Shown piece by piece: positions 26,610-35,798 of a stretch of DNA of 64,000 nucleotides. Every line of letters starts with the position of its first letter. The first letter of the stretch is position 1. Both the position numbers and the translations under genes were made by a program. Source of the DNA: Chryseobacterium lathyri (GTDB lineage Bacteria; Bacteroidota; Bacteroidia; Flavobacteriales; Weeksellaceae); contig NZ_QNFY01000009.1 in NCBI RefSeq assembly GCF_003290185.1, positions 186,001-250,000 of the forward strand, read 5' to 3'. Below the pieces are notes generated by a model that saw only the letters and a list, made by a program, of their open reading frames with translations, ran no database searches and had not been told where the DNA came from.

Positions 26610-27143
26610 TTATCTGCCTTCCAGTTTTGCAATCATTTTTTTCAGCATTACCGGAACAATCAATTGGTGGAAAGGACGCACGGGAATGAAATACACCATT
26701 CCCATCCGGTTGTGGTATTTCACGGTAGTTGAAATTGTTAAAAAACTATTTTCTGTGCTGTGTTGTGCATTATCATAAAAAATTGAAACCCTGAAATCAA
26801 GGTGCTTATCATTCTCACCTATGATAATTTCGTGATCCGTCTTATCGAATATTTTGAAAATTCCTATCTGATCTCCCACTTCAAGTTTAAAATCATCAGG
26901 TGATAACGATTTACTCTTATCTGTTCCGGTTTTCAGTCCGAACATTTTAACAATGCTGTTTCTGAAAGCAAACATGTTCTTCCCCCACTGAGGTGTACTG
27001 GCGAAAAAGGCCCTGCCTATTTCGTTCGTACTGATAGTTCGTTTAGTATTCAATTCTCCTTTAAAACTGTCTGCATAATCAAAAAAATTTTCTTCTTTGA
27101 ATAAAACAGATCCTTCCGGTATTGCAGTTTTTATAATTTTCAT
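26610..27143 (-). CDS. DUF2867 domain-containing protein
   Basis: 177 aa, soluble, no signal peptide. Family segments: DSFKGELNTKRTISTNEIGRAFF, VGDQIGIFKIFDKTDHEIIIGENDKHLDFRVSIF and the C-terminal MGMVYFIPVRPFHQLIVPVMLKKM. The fold resembles START-like lipid-binding SRPBCC proteins (inference), and DUF2867 is often fused to SDR epimerases. Function unknown. Single gene; a -7 box (TATATTTG on the minus strand near 27175) lies about 30 nt ahead of the start. Confidence 0.85.
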   Translation of the reverse strand: MKIIKTAIPEGSVLFKEENFFDYADSFKGELNTKRTISTNEIGRAFFASTPQWGKNMFAFRNSIVKMFGLKTGTDKSKSLSPDDFKLEVGDQIGIFKIFDKTDHEIIIGENDKHLDFRVSIFYDNAQHSTENSFLTISTTVKYHNRMGMVYFIPVRPFHQLIVPVMLKKMIAKLEGR

Positions 27144-27398
27144 GGTATTAGAGTGGTTTTGGGCTCTGTTCTAACAAATATAACTGGCTTGCTGCAGAAA
27201 AGACCTGAGTAATCTCAGCTTTCCTTTTTTTAATTACAATTAATAGCAGCAAGGCTTCACTTATTAGAAAAATGTATTCACTTATTAATTCACATTAAAG
27301 AGATTTTAAAAACTATTTTAATTTTAACCTATATCCAAAATAACTATTAATTCTTAAAGTTTTTGTTGGTTTTTGATGTATAAAATCAATATAATATT

Positions 27399-28640
27399 AT
27401 GGTAAGAATGTATTTTTTAACTATTTATCTTCTTTTAGGATGTCTTATGGTGAATGCCCAGGCACCATGTTCAGATTTTAATGACCCCAATAACCCTCCC
27501 GGACTTTGGACCCCTGCTCCTTATCCCAACGGAAATGTAGGCGTTTCTGCCGGTACCCCGAATACGCTGGATGGTTCCCAGTATATTATTCTTGATGATA
27601 AATCAGGCGGATCATGGTATATCAATCCTTCTGATTTTAAAAATCTAGGGCAAAGATTTTTAGGCCAGTGTCTTTATTTTGATTTCTATCTTGAAAAAGA
27701 TGGCGGCTATGGTGCTCCTATTCATCCTACCATCTACATCATGTCCGGCAATCAGTATATCACTTTTGTAGCCAATGTCACCGTAACTCCGGGAAGCGGA
27801 TGGGTTCGTGTGCGTGCACCGATCGCTAATGGTACAGGCACTACCCTTCCAAGCAATTCGGATGGAACATGGACGCTGGGCTCAGCAGTAACGACTGCTG
27901 ATTTTAATAACATTATGAATAACTCCACGGCTGTTATGATATCTCCGGATTATACCTCAAGCCCAAGCGAAAGAGTATGGTACGATAATATCTGTGTGAA
28001 ATCATGTGACGGATGTACTGCGGATTTTAAACTTGACACTTCATTCAGCACCGTAACCAATACGGCTACCGCTAACTTAACCCTTACGAATCCTGTTCTG
28101 GTTTCTACGCCTAACAATCCGGGAAGTACTTATACCGTGGCATGGGGTGACGGAACTTCTTCACCTTACATTATATCTACTCTAAGCCATACGTATACTA
28201 CTCCCGGAACGTATACGATCTGCGTTACTGAAAAGAAAGATAAAATGATCATATGTACAAGATGTTTTACATTCTGCTACTCAAAAAGAGACACTGTACC
28301 AACAAAAGAAGGCGGAGCAATTGCATTGAAATCTCCACTTTCCGATCTTGAGAGCATTGCTAAAACAGAACTTCAGGCAGAGGAACAAAAAGGAATTATC
28401 ATGGTTCCTAATCCTGCTAAAAGCCATGTGAACCTACAGACCAACCTTCCTAAAAGAGAACTGGTATCGGTAAGACTGATGGATTTTTCAGGGAAAGTAT
28501 TGCTTGAAAAATCTGAAATCCTCAACAGCGGTCCCCAGACCCTTACCCTGAATACGGAGAAGCTGGTACAGGGTGCTTACATCGTTGAAGTGAAATCTGA
28601 ACATATCACAAGTTCACAGAAACTGCTGATTTCAAAATAA
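27399..28640 (+). CDS. T9SS type A sorting-domain protein with PKD-like domain
   Basis: 413 aa. Signal peptide (YFLTIYLLLGCLMVNAQ). Residues about 20-205 form a beta-rich jelly-roll-like domain with a carbohydrate-module flavour (GSWYINPSDF, YFDFYLEKDGG, VRVRAPIANG, ERVWYDNICVK). A PKD-like domain follows (YTVAWGDGTSSPYIISTLSHTYTTPGTYTICVT). The C-terminal 75 residues are a type A sorting domain (VPNPAKSHVNLQT, VRLMDFSGKVLLEK, GAYIVEVKSE, KLLISK), which directs export by the type IX system and surface anchoring or release. Likely an adhesin or binding protein; ligand unknown. Ends at a strong terminator. Confidence 0.88.
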   Translation: MVRMYFLTIYLLLGCLMVNAQAPCSDFNDPNNPPGLWTPAPYPNGNVGVSAGTPNTLDGSQYIILDDKSGGSWYINPSDFKNLGQRFLGQCLYFDFYLEKDGGYGAPIHPTIYIMSGNQYITFVANVTVTPGSGWVRVRAPIANGTGTTLPSNSDGTWTLGSAVTTADFNNIMNNSTAVMISPDYTSSPSERVWYDNICVKSCDGCTADFKLDTSFSTVTNTATANLTLTNPVLVSTPNNPGSTYTVAWGDGTSSPYIISTLSHTYTTPGTYTICVTEKKDKMIICTRCFTFCYSKRDTVPTKEGGAIALKSPLSDLESIAKTELQAEEQKGIIMVPNPAKSHVNLQTNLPKRELVSVRLMDFSGKVLLEKSEILNSGPQTLTLNTEKLVQGAYIVEVKSEHITSSQKLLISK

Positions 28641-28664
28641 AGTCTTATAAAATGATATAACTTC

Positions 28665-28697
28665 AAAGACTGTCCTTGCATGGGACAGTCTTTTTTA
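28665..28697 (+). terminator. terminator of the T9SS protein gene
   Basis: Stem AAAGACTGTCC / GGACAGTCTTT with 7-nt loop followed by T6. Confidence 0.85.
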
Positions 28698-28759
28698 TGG
28701 AATTTCTGCTTCTGATTACAAAAAATGAATTAAATTCGAAGTAAGTAAAAAATCCTTTA

Positions 28760-29908
28760 ATGATACAACTTCCATTATCCAAGCTTTCCAATGTAGGAAC
28801 TACCATTTTCAGCCAAATGACACAGCTCGCAAACGAAAATGAGGCAATCAACCTTTCACAGGGGTTTCCGGATTTTATGCCGGATCCTGAGCTGCTGGAT
28901 CATGTAGATTATTTCATTAAAAAAGGGTTTAACCAATATGCTCCAATGGGTGGAATGATTACTTTAAAGGAAGAAATTGCCAGAAAAATTGAAAACAGCC
29001 ATCAGGCTATATACCATCCAGACTCAGAGATTACAGTAACTGCGGGGGGAACTCAGGCTATTTTCACTGCAGTAGCCACTTTTGTTAAAAAAGATGATGA
29101 AGTGATCATTTTTGAACCGGCCTACGATTGCTATGAACCTACTGTAGAACTGTTCGGCGGAGTTGTAAAACGATTTGAAATGAAAGCCCCGGATTATGCG
29201 ATCGACTGGACAGCAGTACGAAACCTGGTCAGCGATAAAACCAAAATGATCATCCTGAACAATCCCAATAATCCGTCGGGGAAGATTTTAACAGCGCAGG
29301 ATATTCAGGAACTGATTGCCATTGTAAAAGGAACTTCCATCCTTATTTTAAGTGATGAAGTCTATGAAAATATTGTTTTTGACGGAAAACAGCATCTGAG
29401 CCTCGCCAAATATCCGGAACTAAAGGAAAGAACTCTTCTGGTAGCTTCATTTGGAAAGCTGTTTCATGTTACGGGCTGGAAAATCGGTTATTGTGCTGCT
29501 CCAAAAGCGCTGACAGATGAATTCAGAAAAATCCACCAGTTCAATGTCTTCTCTGTTAACACTCCTATTCAGTTGGCGCTGGCAGCTTACATGAAAAATG
29601 AAGCTCATTACAATAATTTGGGGCAGTTCTTTCAGGAAAAAAGAGACTTTTTAAGAAAAGGACTGGCCGGAACTTCTTTTGAATTGCTGGATTGTGAAGG
29701 AACTTATTTCCAGGCATTGAAGTATGATAAAATATCGGATAAAAATGATTTTGATTTCGCGAGCGAGCTTACTATCACTCATAAAGTGGCAAGTGTTCCT
29801 TTTTCGTCATTCTATAAAAATAAAAGGAATGACCATGTGATCCGGTTATGTTTCGCAAAAAAGCAGGAAACATTAGAAAAAGCCATAGAAAATCTTTCCA
29901 GGCTTTAA
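28760..29908 (+). CDS. methionine aminotransferase (PLP, class I/II)
   Basis: 382 aa, fold-type I aminotransferase. PLP lysine K233 in SFGKLFHVTGWKIGY, the NNPNNPSGK loop at 167-175, SDEVYENIVF, and the carboxylate-binding arginine near the C-terminus (HVIRLCFAKK). It matches the YbdL/KAT-like branch (INLSQGFPDF, GFNQYAPMGG) whose members transaminate methionine with 2-oxo acids in methionine salvage; glutamine/kynurenine activity is the alternative. Cytoplasmic, single gene, convergent with cls with only 4 bp between stops. Confidence 0.9.
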   Translation: MIQLPLSKLSNVGTTIFSQMTQLANENEAINLSQGFPDFMPDPELLDHVDYFIKKGFNQYAPMGGMITLKEEIARKIENSHQAIYHPDSEITVTAGGTQAIFTAVATFVKKDDEVIIFEPAYDCYEPTVELFGGVVKRFEMKAPDYAIDWTAVRNLVSDKTKMIILNNPNNPSGKILTAQDIQELIAIVKGTSILILSDEVYENIVFDGKQHLSLAKYPELKERTLLVASFGKLFHVTGWKIGYCAAPKALTDEFRKIHQFNVFSVNTPIQLALAAYMKNEAHYNNLGQFFQEKRDFLRKGLAGTSFELLDCEGTYFQALKYDKISDKNDFDFASELTITHKVASVPFSSFYKNKRNDHVIRLCFAKKQETLEKAIENLSRL

Positions 29909-29912
29909 ATCT

Positions 29913-31379
29913 TTATATAAGCGGAGAAAGTAACCTGGCCAGATGTTCAAAGAATACTTTGGTTTTTGGTCTTTTCCTCCATGATTCGAGAGAGATTTCT
30001 TCACAGTCATTCATGTCTTCATGAAAAAGGTTCTGAAGCTTATCATTGATTTCTTCATTAAAAACCAATGCATTGACCTCAAAATTCAGTTCCTGGCTTC
30101 TTACATCCATATTGGCTGTCCCCACGGAAGAAAAGTTATCATCAACGATCATTGTTTTAGCGTGGATAAAGCCTTTTTTGTAAAAGAAAATCCTCACATT
30201 ATTTTCCAGAAGCTCTTCGTAATAAGAATATGCCGCAGCATTCACAACCATGGAATCCCCGGATTTAGGAACCATGAGCCTTACATCAACTCCGGAAAGA
30301 GCTGCCTGTTTGATGGCATTTAATACGGTTTCTACCGGAATAAAGTATGGAGTAACAATATATATTCTTTTTCTGGCAGAAAGTACCGCAGAAGCTGTAC
30401 TGAGCATGATGGAAGGCTTGGTATCCGGACCGCTGGCCGCCGTCTGAATAAGCGAATTTCCTTCTTCTTTGTTCTTATAATCAAAATAAAGCTTAGAGAT
30501 TTCAGGTATCTTTTCTGTTGCAAAGATCCAGTTGCTGAGGAATAAAAACTGAAAGTAGAAAGCAGCCTCTCCTTTTATATAAAGGTGAACATCTCTCCAG
30601 TATTGTATGGGATTAGGATTAATATATTTATCGGAAACATTGATTCCGCCTGTAAAAACTTCTGCGCCATCTACAATAATGATCTTTCTGTGGTCCCTGT
30701 AATTGACCCTGTTGGCCAGCAGCCTGAATGTAATTTTATTAACAGGAGATAGCTGAACGCCTCCTTCCTTTAGTCTTCTCAAAAGCTTACGCCCTATTTT
30801 CCCGCTCCCCATATCATCATAGAGGAAACGGACAACAACACCCTCTTCTGCCTTTTTGATCAGCAGATCAGCAAGCCTGTTCCCTATTCCGTCATTATCA
30901 TAGATATAATATTCCAGATGAATATGATGGACCGCCTTTTCAATGACCTTAAAAACTTTTTCAAATTTACCTTCCCCATTGATCAGTATTTCCGCATGGT
31001 TTCCCGGTGAAAGCGGAGAATAGGAAGCATTATAAAGATAATTGACTGTTGTTAAAAACTGTCCTATTTCTTCGGTATGATTTTTTAATGTTTTATAATG
31101 TGTTTTCCGGATATAAGCACTTACACCCTGATAGATCTGTTCGTTCCGTGCTATTTTAAAACTATAGAACTTATTTTTCCGGTAGTTAACTCCAAATACA
31201 AAGTAGATGATAATTCCTATAACCGGAAGAAAGATGATCAGCATAAGATAAGCCAGGGTTTTGCCCGTATTCTTAGTATCCATAATAATTTTACCGGCCA
31301 GAAAAATAATCCCAACAAGATAAAGAACTTCAAGTCCTACAAGAATATATGGGAATTGATCAAAAAACTCTTTTATCAT
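29913..31379 (-). CDS. cls: cardiolipin synthase (phospholipase D superfamily)
   Basis: 488 aa. Two N-terminal membrane helices (about residues 10-30 and 40-62, PLD-nuclease N-terminal type) followed by two HKD catalytic motifs: HRKIIIVDG in the first half and HAKTMIVDD in the second, each with the GxxN partner (GGINVS, GTANMD). Condenses two phosphatidylglycerol molecules to cardiolipin and glycerol at the inner membrane. Full length for a bacterial Cls. Single-gene unit. Confidence 0.93.
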   Translation of the reverse strand: MIKEFFDQFPYILVGLEVLYLVGIIFLAGKIIMDTKNTGKTLAYLMLIIFLPVIGIIIYFVFGVNYRKNKFYSFKIARNEQIYQGVSAYIRKTHYKTLKNHTEEIGQFLTTVNYLYNASYSPLSPGNHAEILINGEGKFEKVFKVIEKAVHHIHLEYYIYDNDGIGNRLADLLIKKAEEGVVVRFLYDDMGSGKIGRKLLRRLKEGGVQLSPVNKITFRLLANRVNYRDHRKIIIVDGAEVFTGGINVSDKYINPNPIQYWRDVHLYIKGEAAFYFQFLFLSNWIFATEKIPEISKLYFDYKNKEEGNSLIQTAASGPDTKPSIMLSTASAVLSARKRIYIVTPYFIPVETVLNAIKQAALSGVDVRLMVPKSGDSMVVNAAAYSYYEELLENNVRIFFYKKGFIHAKTMIVDDNFSSVGTANMDVRSQELNFEVNALVFNEEINDKLQNLFHEDMNDCEEISLESWRKRPKTKVFFEHLARLLSPLI

Positions 31380-31541
31380 ACCTTGAACTTTGCAGATACT
31401 AAAGGTAAGTAAAAAGGCAAATAGATAAAAGATAAAAGAACGGGATCGGTAATCTGTGTATCCTGTTTACAAAAAAATAAACCAGTTCATTTTCAGATCT
31501 GGTTTTATTTTTAATTTTAAAGAATGCCTTGCAATGATATT

Positions 31542-32306
31542 TTATAAAAACATTCCGCCGGAAGCTTCTATTCTCTGTCCGTTGATCCAGCCTGCATCTT
31601 CGGTGCACAAGAATGCCACTACCCCTCCGATGTCATCCGGAAGTCCGGCTCTTCCCAATGCAGTAATACTAGAAATCATTGAATTTACCTGCTGATCGTC
31701 TCTTGTTCTTCCGCCTCCAAAGTCTGTTTCAATAGCTCCCGGCGCTATAACGTTTGCTTTGATTTTACGGGATCCCAGTTCTTTTGCCATATATTTTGTC
31801 AGCATTTCTACACCAGCCTTCATAGAACCGTAAACAGAGGACCCCGGCAAAGCAAATCTTGCCAGTCCTGATGAAATATTAATAATTCCGCCCCCGTCAT
31901 TAACAAAAGGAAGCATTTTCTGTGTCAGAAAGAAAACTCCTTTAAAATGAACATTTACGATGTCGTCAAGCTGTTCTTCTGTAGTTTCCATGATGGGAGC
32001 ATATAAAGCTGTTCCCGCATTATTGATCAGGAAATCGATATTTGGGCTGCCTGTTTCAGTTTTCAGATGATCTGTAATGTTTTTCACAAATGCATCAAAG
32101 CTTTTTACATCTCTGGTATCCAGCTGATAAGCCACAGCGTTTTGTCCCAATGCTTTTATTTCTTTAACCACAGCTTCAGCTTCCTCACTGCTATTTTTAT
32201 AAGTAATAATAACATCCAAGCCTTTTTGGGCAATCTTAAGAGCGGCATTTTTTCCAAGGCCACGGCTTCCGCCCGTGATTAATGCGATTTTTGTTTTTGT
32301 ATTCAT
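31542..32306 (-). CDS. SDR family oxidoreductase
   Basis: 254 aa classical SDR. GGSRGLGK cofactor loop near the N-terminus, NNAG (FLINNAGTA), Ser in NISSGLARF, YGSMK as the YxxxK pair, and the C-terminal GWINGQRIEASGGMFL typical of FabG-like SDRs. Substrate unknown. The divergent-looking AraC gene at 32406 is actually in the same direction upstream, 99 bp away, and could control it, a common AraC/SDR arrangement. Confidence 0.92.
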   Translation of the reverse strand: MNTKTKIALITGGSRGLGKNAALKIAQKGLDVIITYKNSSEEAEAVVKEIKALGQNAVAYQLDTRDVKSFDAFVKNITDHLKTETGSPNIDFLINNAGTALYAPIMETTEEQLDDIVNVHFKGVFFLTQKMLPFVNDGGGIINISSGLARFALPGSSVYGSMKAGVEMLTKYMAKELGSRKIKANVIAPGAIETDFGGGRTRDDQQVNSMISSITALGRAGLPDDIGGVVAFLCTEDAGWINGQRIEASGGMFL

Positions 32307-32405
32307 TGTTTTATATTATTTATTTTATTATTTAATGATACAAAGTTGGAAAATTCTGCGGAAGAAACGTTTGCCTGAATCAATCTGAAATTTGCAAAAT
32401 TCAAA

Positions 32406-33344
32406 TCATGTTCGAAACTGCATTGGGGTAAATGAAGTCTTTCTTTTGAAAAAGTTGGAAAAATGAGCTATTTCCTCAAAACCCAGCGCATAAGAAATCT
32501 CAGAAACATTCCATTTGGTTTGTCTTAAAAGAATTTTAGCTTCCTGAATCATACGGTCGGCAATAAATTCGGTGGTTGTTTTTCCAGTGCTTTCTTTTAA
32601 TTTTTTATTTAAGTAATTCACATGAACCGCTAGTCTGTCAGCATAGTCTTTTGCTGTTTTAAGCTGTAATCTCTGGTCTGAAGATTCTATCGGGAACTGT
32701 CTTTCCAGAAGTTCTATAAATAACAACACTACACGTAATGAGGCATCATTTGAGGCAGAAAGCTTTGCAGCAGGCTGCAGCTTTTGTCCGTAATGAATGA
32801 GCTCCAGTACATAATTCCTGATCAGGTCATATTTGAAAATATAATCGGAAACTATTTCCTGTTTTATTTTTGTGAACAGAGTTTCTATTTCGTCTGCCAG
32901 ATCATCATCAATCTCGAACAACGGAATATTCCCCGGCTGAAAAATCGGCAGGTCTTCCAATGAAAACCGGGATTGCGCTTTGATGAAGAAATCTTCTGTA
33001 AATACGCAGAAGCTTCCCGACTGGTCGGGATCTTCCGGAATCCAGTGATACGGAACTTTAGGGGTAGCAAATAATAAAGCATTCTTTTTGATAGCTATGA
33101 TTTTGTCTGCATATTCTGCCCTATTCTGTCCTCTGATCAGGCTTATTTTGTAATATTTTCTTCTGTTGTAAGGCATTTCCGAAGTAGTTCGCGCTCTTTC
33201 GATAGTCTGCCTGATATCGAATACATTGAAATGTCCTATATCTTTATGAAGTCCTTTCGGAAAAATACTTTCAAGATCTTTTCCCAGTTTGGCGGCCATT
33301 TCTTTATAGAAATCTTCAAGGGATGAATGAGTGATTTTTTCCAT
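32406..33344 (-). CDS. AraC family transcriptional regulator
   Basis: 312 aa. N-terminal cupin-like sensing domain (RRKYYKISLIRGQNRAEYADKIIAIKKNALLFATPKVPYHW) and C-terminal double helix-turn-helix (AKDYADRLAVHVNYLNKKLKESTGKTTTEFI, WNVSEISYALGFEEIAHFSNFFKRKT). Clearly paralogous to the AraC gene at 50048, with the same phrases in both domains. Same direction as the SDR downstream and divergent from the double-glycine peptide gene at 33492, so either may be a target. Confidence 0.92.
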   Translation of the reverse strand: MEKITHSSLEDFYKEMAAKLGKDLESIFPKGLHKDIGHFNVFDIRQTIERARTTSEMPYNRRKYYKISLIRGQNRAEYADKIIAIKKNALLFATPKVPYHWIPEDPDQSGSFCVFTEDFFIKAQSRFSLEDLPIFQPGNIPLFEIDDDLADEIETLFTKIKQEIVSDYIFKYDLIRNYVLELIHYGQKLQPAAKLSASNDASLRVVLLFIELLERQFPIESSDQRLQLKTAKDYADRLAVHVNYLNKKLKESTGKTTTEFIADRMIQEAKILLRQTKWNVSEISYALGFEEIAHFSNFFKRKTSFTPMQFRT

Positions 33345-33364
33345 AACTGACTTTTTGTAAAATT

Positions 33365-33372
33365 CAAATATA
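33365..33372 (-). promoter_or_regulatory. -7 box of the AraC gene
   Basis: TATATTTG on the minus strand about 20 nt ahead of the ATG at 33344. At the -33 position TTT stands in place of TTG at 19-nt spacing. Confidence 0.5.
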
Positions 33373-33491
33373 CAAAGTTAGCATGATTTGAAAAATGAAA
33401 AAAAAAAATTACTTTTTTCTTCATGAAGTGATATACATATACATATTTTTCTTACCTTAGTTTTCAAACTAACTCACTAAAAATTAAAACA

Positions 33492-33653
33492 ATGAAAAAT
33501 CAAGATTTACAGAAAGGAAAAAAACTGAACAAAAAGCATTTAAGAAGTATTACCGGCGGATTAATGGACTGCATTGATCCCATGACCGGAGCCTGCAGTA
33601 AAATATCAATAGGCTGTGCACAGCTGCAATGCAGACCCGGAATAGAGCCTTAG
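33492..33653 (+). CDS. bacteriocin-like peptide with double-glycine leader
   Basis: 53 aa, below usual ORF cut-offs. Leader MKNQDLQKGKKLNKKHLRSITGG (basic, with the L-x4-I/L-x-GG pattern recognised by C39 peptidase transporters), then a 30-residue core with four cysteines (MDC, GAC, IGC, LQC) and no basic tail. Upstream spacing (AAATTAAAACA) is typical of translated Flavobacteria genes, and a perfect terminator follows 9 bp after the stop. Similar small double-glycine peptides are widespread in Chryseobacterium and are annotated as bacteriocin-like. The core could be disulfide-bonded or modified. No transporter or modification gene lies nearby. Divergent from an AraC gene across 147 bp. Confidence 0.75.
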   Translation: MKNQDLQKGKKLNKKHLRSITGGLMDCIDPMTGACSKISIGCAQLQCRPGIEP

Positions 33654-33661
33654 TAAAAATT

Positions 33662-33692
33662 AAAGCCGTTCAGTATTGAACGGCTTTTTTTA
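33662..33692 (+). terminator. terminator of the double-glycine peptide gene
   Basis: Perfect 11-bp stem AAAGCCGTTCA / TGAACGGCTTT, loop GTAT, followed by a T-run. Confidence 0.9.
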
Positions 33693-33716
33693 ATCTTATT
33701 CAACTTATTTATTAAG

Positions 33717-33751
33717 AAAAAACGCTTCAGAGATGATCCCCGAAGCGTTTT
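33717..33751 (-). terminator. terminator of ychF
   Basis: Minus-strand stem AAAACGCTTC / GAAGCGTTTT, 13-nt loop, then T-run. Lies 27 bp downstream of the ychF stop. Confidence 0.8.
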
Positions 33752-33777
33752 CTATTATAACTAACTTTAATATATTC

Positions 33778-34869
33778 TTATACGTTGAATCTAAAGTGCA
33801 TGATGTCACCATCCTGAACGATATATTCTTTACCTTCAACAGAAAGTTTTCCGGCTTCTTTAATTTTCACCTCTGAACCATAAGTGATATAATCATTATA
33901 CTTGATTACTTCTGCACGGATAAAACCTTTTTCGAAGTCTGTGTGGATCACTCCGGCAGCCTGTGGAGCTGTCCATCCCTGTCCTATTGTCCATGCTCTT
34001 ACTTCTTTTACACCCGCTGTAAAATAGGTCTGAAGTTTTAATAAATCGTAAGCTTTTCTGATCAGACGGTTTACTCCAGGCTCTTCAAGTCCTAATTCTT
34101 CAAGGAAGATCTCTCTTTCTTCAAATGTTTCCAGTTCATTGATATCTGCCTCAATCTGTGCTGCTAAAACAACGGTCTCTGCACCCTCGTTTTTAGCCAT
34201 CGCATCAATCTTTTCTATCCATTCGTTACCGTTTTTGATAGAATTTTCGTCTACGTTGCACACATATAACACAGGCTTTTTGGTTAAAAGCTGGATATCG
34301 TCGATGATTGGCTGCGTCAAATCATTGACCGGAAACTCTCTTGCATTTTTCCCGTCTTCGATGAATTTTTCCAGGTTTTGAAGTGTTTCATAAACAAGGA
34401 TATCATCTTTTTTTCCGGATTTGATAAACTTTTTAGCTTTTTCAACAGCTTTTCCAACTGTTTCAAGGTCTTTAAGCTGTAATTCGATGTCGATAATTTC
34501 TTTATCTCTCATTGGGTCTACAGAACCTTCAACGTGGATAATATTACCATTATCAAAGCATCTTAAAACATGGATAATGGCTTCACACTCGCGGATGTTG
34601 GCAAGAAACTGGTTTCCCAGCCCTTCTCCTTTGCTCGCTCCTTTTACAAGACCTGCAATGTCAACAATTTCAACTACAGCCGGCAATACTCTTTCTGGAT
34701 TAACTATTTTTTCAAGTTCAAAAAGCCTCTGATCCGGTACAGATACCGTACCAAGGTTCGGTTCTATCGTACAGAAAGGATAGTTCGCAGATTGAGCTTT
34801 AGCGTTGCTTAAGCAGTTAAAGAGAGTTGATTTGCCTACATTCGGAAGGCCTACAATTCCACATTTCAT
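33778..34869 (-). CDS. ychF: redox-regulated ATPase YchF (Obg-family)
   Basis: 363 aa, canonical length. G1 GLPNVGKSTLFNCLS at residues 6-20, G3 DIAGLVKGASKGEGLGNQFL, and the non-canonical G4 (NVDE in YVCNVDEN) that explains ATP over GTP preference in this family. C-terminal TGS-like domain (YFTAGVKEVRAWTIGQGWTAPQAAGVIHTDFEKGFIRAEVI). Binds ribosomes and is implicated in oxidative stress responses. Single gene with its own terminator. Confidence 0.96.
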   Translation of the reverse strand: MKCGIVGLPNVGKSTLFNCLSNAKAQSANYPFCTIEPNLGTVSVPDQRLFELEKIVNPERVLPAVVEIVDIAGLVKGASKGEGLGNQFLANIRECEAIIHVLRCFDNGNIIHVEGSVDPMRDKEIIDIELQLKDLETVGKAVEKAKKFIKSGKKDDILVYETLQNLEKFIEDGKNAREFPVNDLTQPIIDDIQLLTKKPVLYVCNVDENSIKNGNEWIEKIDAMAKNEGAETVVLAAQIEADINELETFEEREIFLEELGLEEPGVNRLIRKAYDLLKLQTYFTAGVKEVRAWTIGQGWTAPQAAGVIHTDFEKGFIRAEVIKYNDYITYGSEVKIKEAGKLSVEGKEYIVQDGDIMHFRFNV

Positions 34870-34958
34870 ATTGTAAAATTCAAAGTTTAATATTCAATAA
34901 GTTCAGGTTGGAAGTCTGATGTTTAAATTCATATTCCGACCACCCAACTTTCAGCCTG

Positions 34959-34966
34959 CAAAGATA
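34959..34966 (-). promoter_or_regulatory. -7 box of ychF
   Basis: TATCTTTG on the minus strand, about 90 nt upstream of the ychF ATG; gives a leader of some 85 nt. -33 not clear. Confidence 0.45.
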
Positions 34967-34993
34967 GTGATTTTAAAGGGAGTTTCATAATAA

Positions 34994-35023
34994 AAAAATC
35001 TGCCAGAATTTAGGCAGATTTTT
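34994..35023 (-). terminator. terminator of the ferritin gene
   Basis: Perfect 11-bp stem AAAAATCTGCC / GGCAGATTTTT with an 8-nt loop and a T-run on the minus strand. Confidence 0.85.
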
Positions 35024-35049
35024 AATAATTTTTGTCAATTAATTGTTTT

Positions 35050-35601
35050 TTATGGATTGTTTCCCGTGGCTTCCTGAGCCAGAGGGACATCATTCGGTGT
35101 CTCCTGCAATGTTTTATCTAAAGTAAATAAAGACTCATCGGTAGCGCGGTCACCGCCTGCAATTTTCAATTTATCTATCAGGTTGGCGGCCAGTGTTTCT
35201 TCTTCTATCTGTTCCTGTACAAACCATTGCATAAAATTCCATGTAGCCCAGTCTTTTTCTTCCAATGCGAGATCTACAATTCTGTAAATTGCTGTAGTAT
35301 TGTCTACTTCATGTTTAAAGACTCCGTCAAAACAGGCTGTTAAAGATTCCGGATCGGCAGGCGGAGCCGGAATAGCGTCTACTTTTGGTTTCCCGCCTCT
35401 GTTCAGCACATATTCCATAAACTTGATAGAATGATTTCTTTCTTCCTGCGCATGTCTGTAAAGGAAATTGGCAATTCCCTGATATCCTTTATCATCTGCC
35501 CAGATCCCGTAAGACAGAAAAACGTGTGATGCATGAATTTCTTTGTTCATCTGATCACTCAATGCCTTTTCAATGGTCGGGGAAAGTCTGTTGGTATTCA
35601 T
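35050..35601 (-). CDS. ferritin (non-haem)
   Basis: 183 aa, four-helix bundle ferritin of the FtnA type. Ferroxidase-centre residues are visible in the NKEIHASHVFLSYGIWADD helix (Glu17-type ligand), HAQEERNHSIKFMEYV (ExxH) and the QWFVQEQIEEETLA helix. No haem methionine pattern of bacterioferritin. Oxidises Fe(II) and stores Fe(III) in a 24-mer. The C-terminus is extended by a short polar tail (QETPNDVPLAQEATGNNP). Single gene with its own terminator; no Fur box recognised. Confidence 0.93.
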   Translation of the reverse strand: MNTNRLSPTIEKALSDQMNKEIHASHVFLSYGIWADDKGYQGIANFLYRHAQEERNHSIKFMEYVLNRGGKPKVDAIPAPPADPESLTACFDGVFKHEVDNTTAIYRIVDLALEEKDWATWNFMQWFVQEQIEEETLAANLIDKLKIAGGDRATDESLFTLDKTLQETPNDVPLAQEATGNNP

Positions 35602-35746
35602 AATGATATATTTTTGGTGATTATGGAAATATTAATGCAAAAATGGTTCCGTCCAGAGTTTATTTTTAATCATTTACTTTAAATTTCATTTACATAGAAC
35701 TGATCTCCATTCATTTAAGCTAATAATTTATAGTTATTCTAAAATA

Positions 35747-35776
35747 AAAACCAGTTCTTTTCTGAACTGGTTTTCT
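35747..35776. terminator. terminator downstream of the GHL10 gene
   Basis: Stem AAAACCAGTTC / GAACTGGTTTT, 6-nt loop, A/T tracts on both sides. Fits the end of the minus-strand gene stopping at 35799. Confidence 0.8.
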
Positions 35777-35798
35777 TTATTTTCTTCACATTAGCCTT

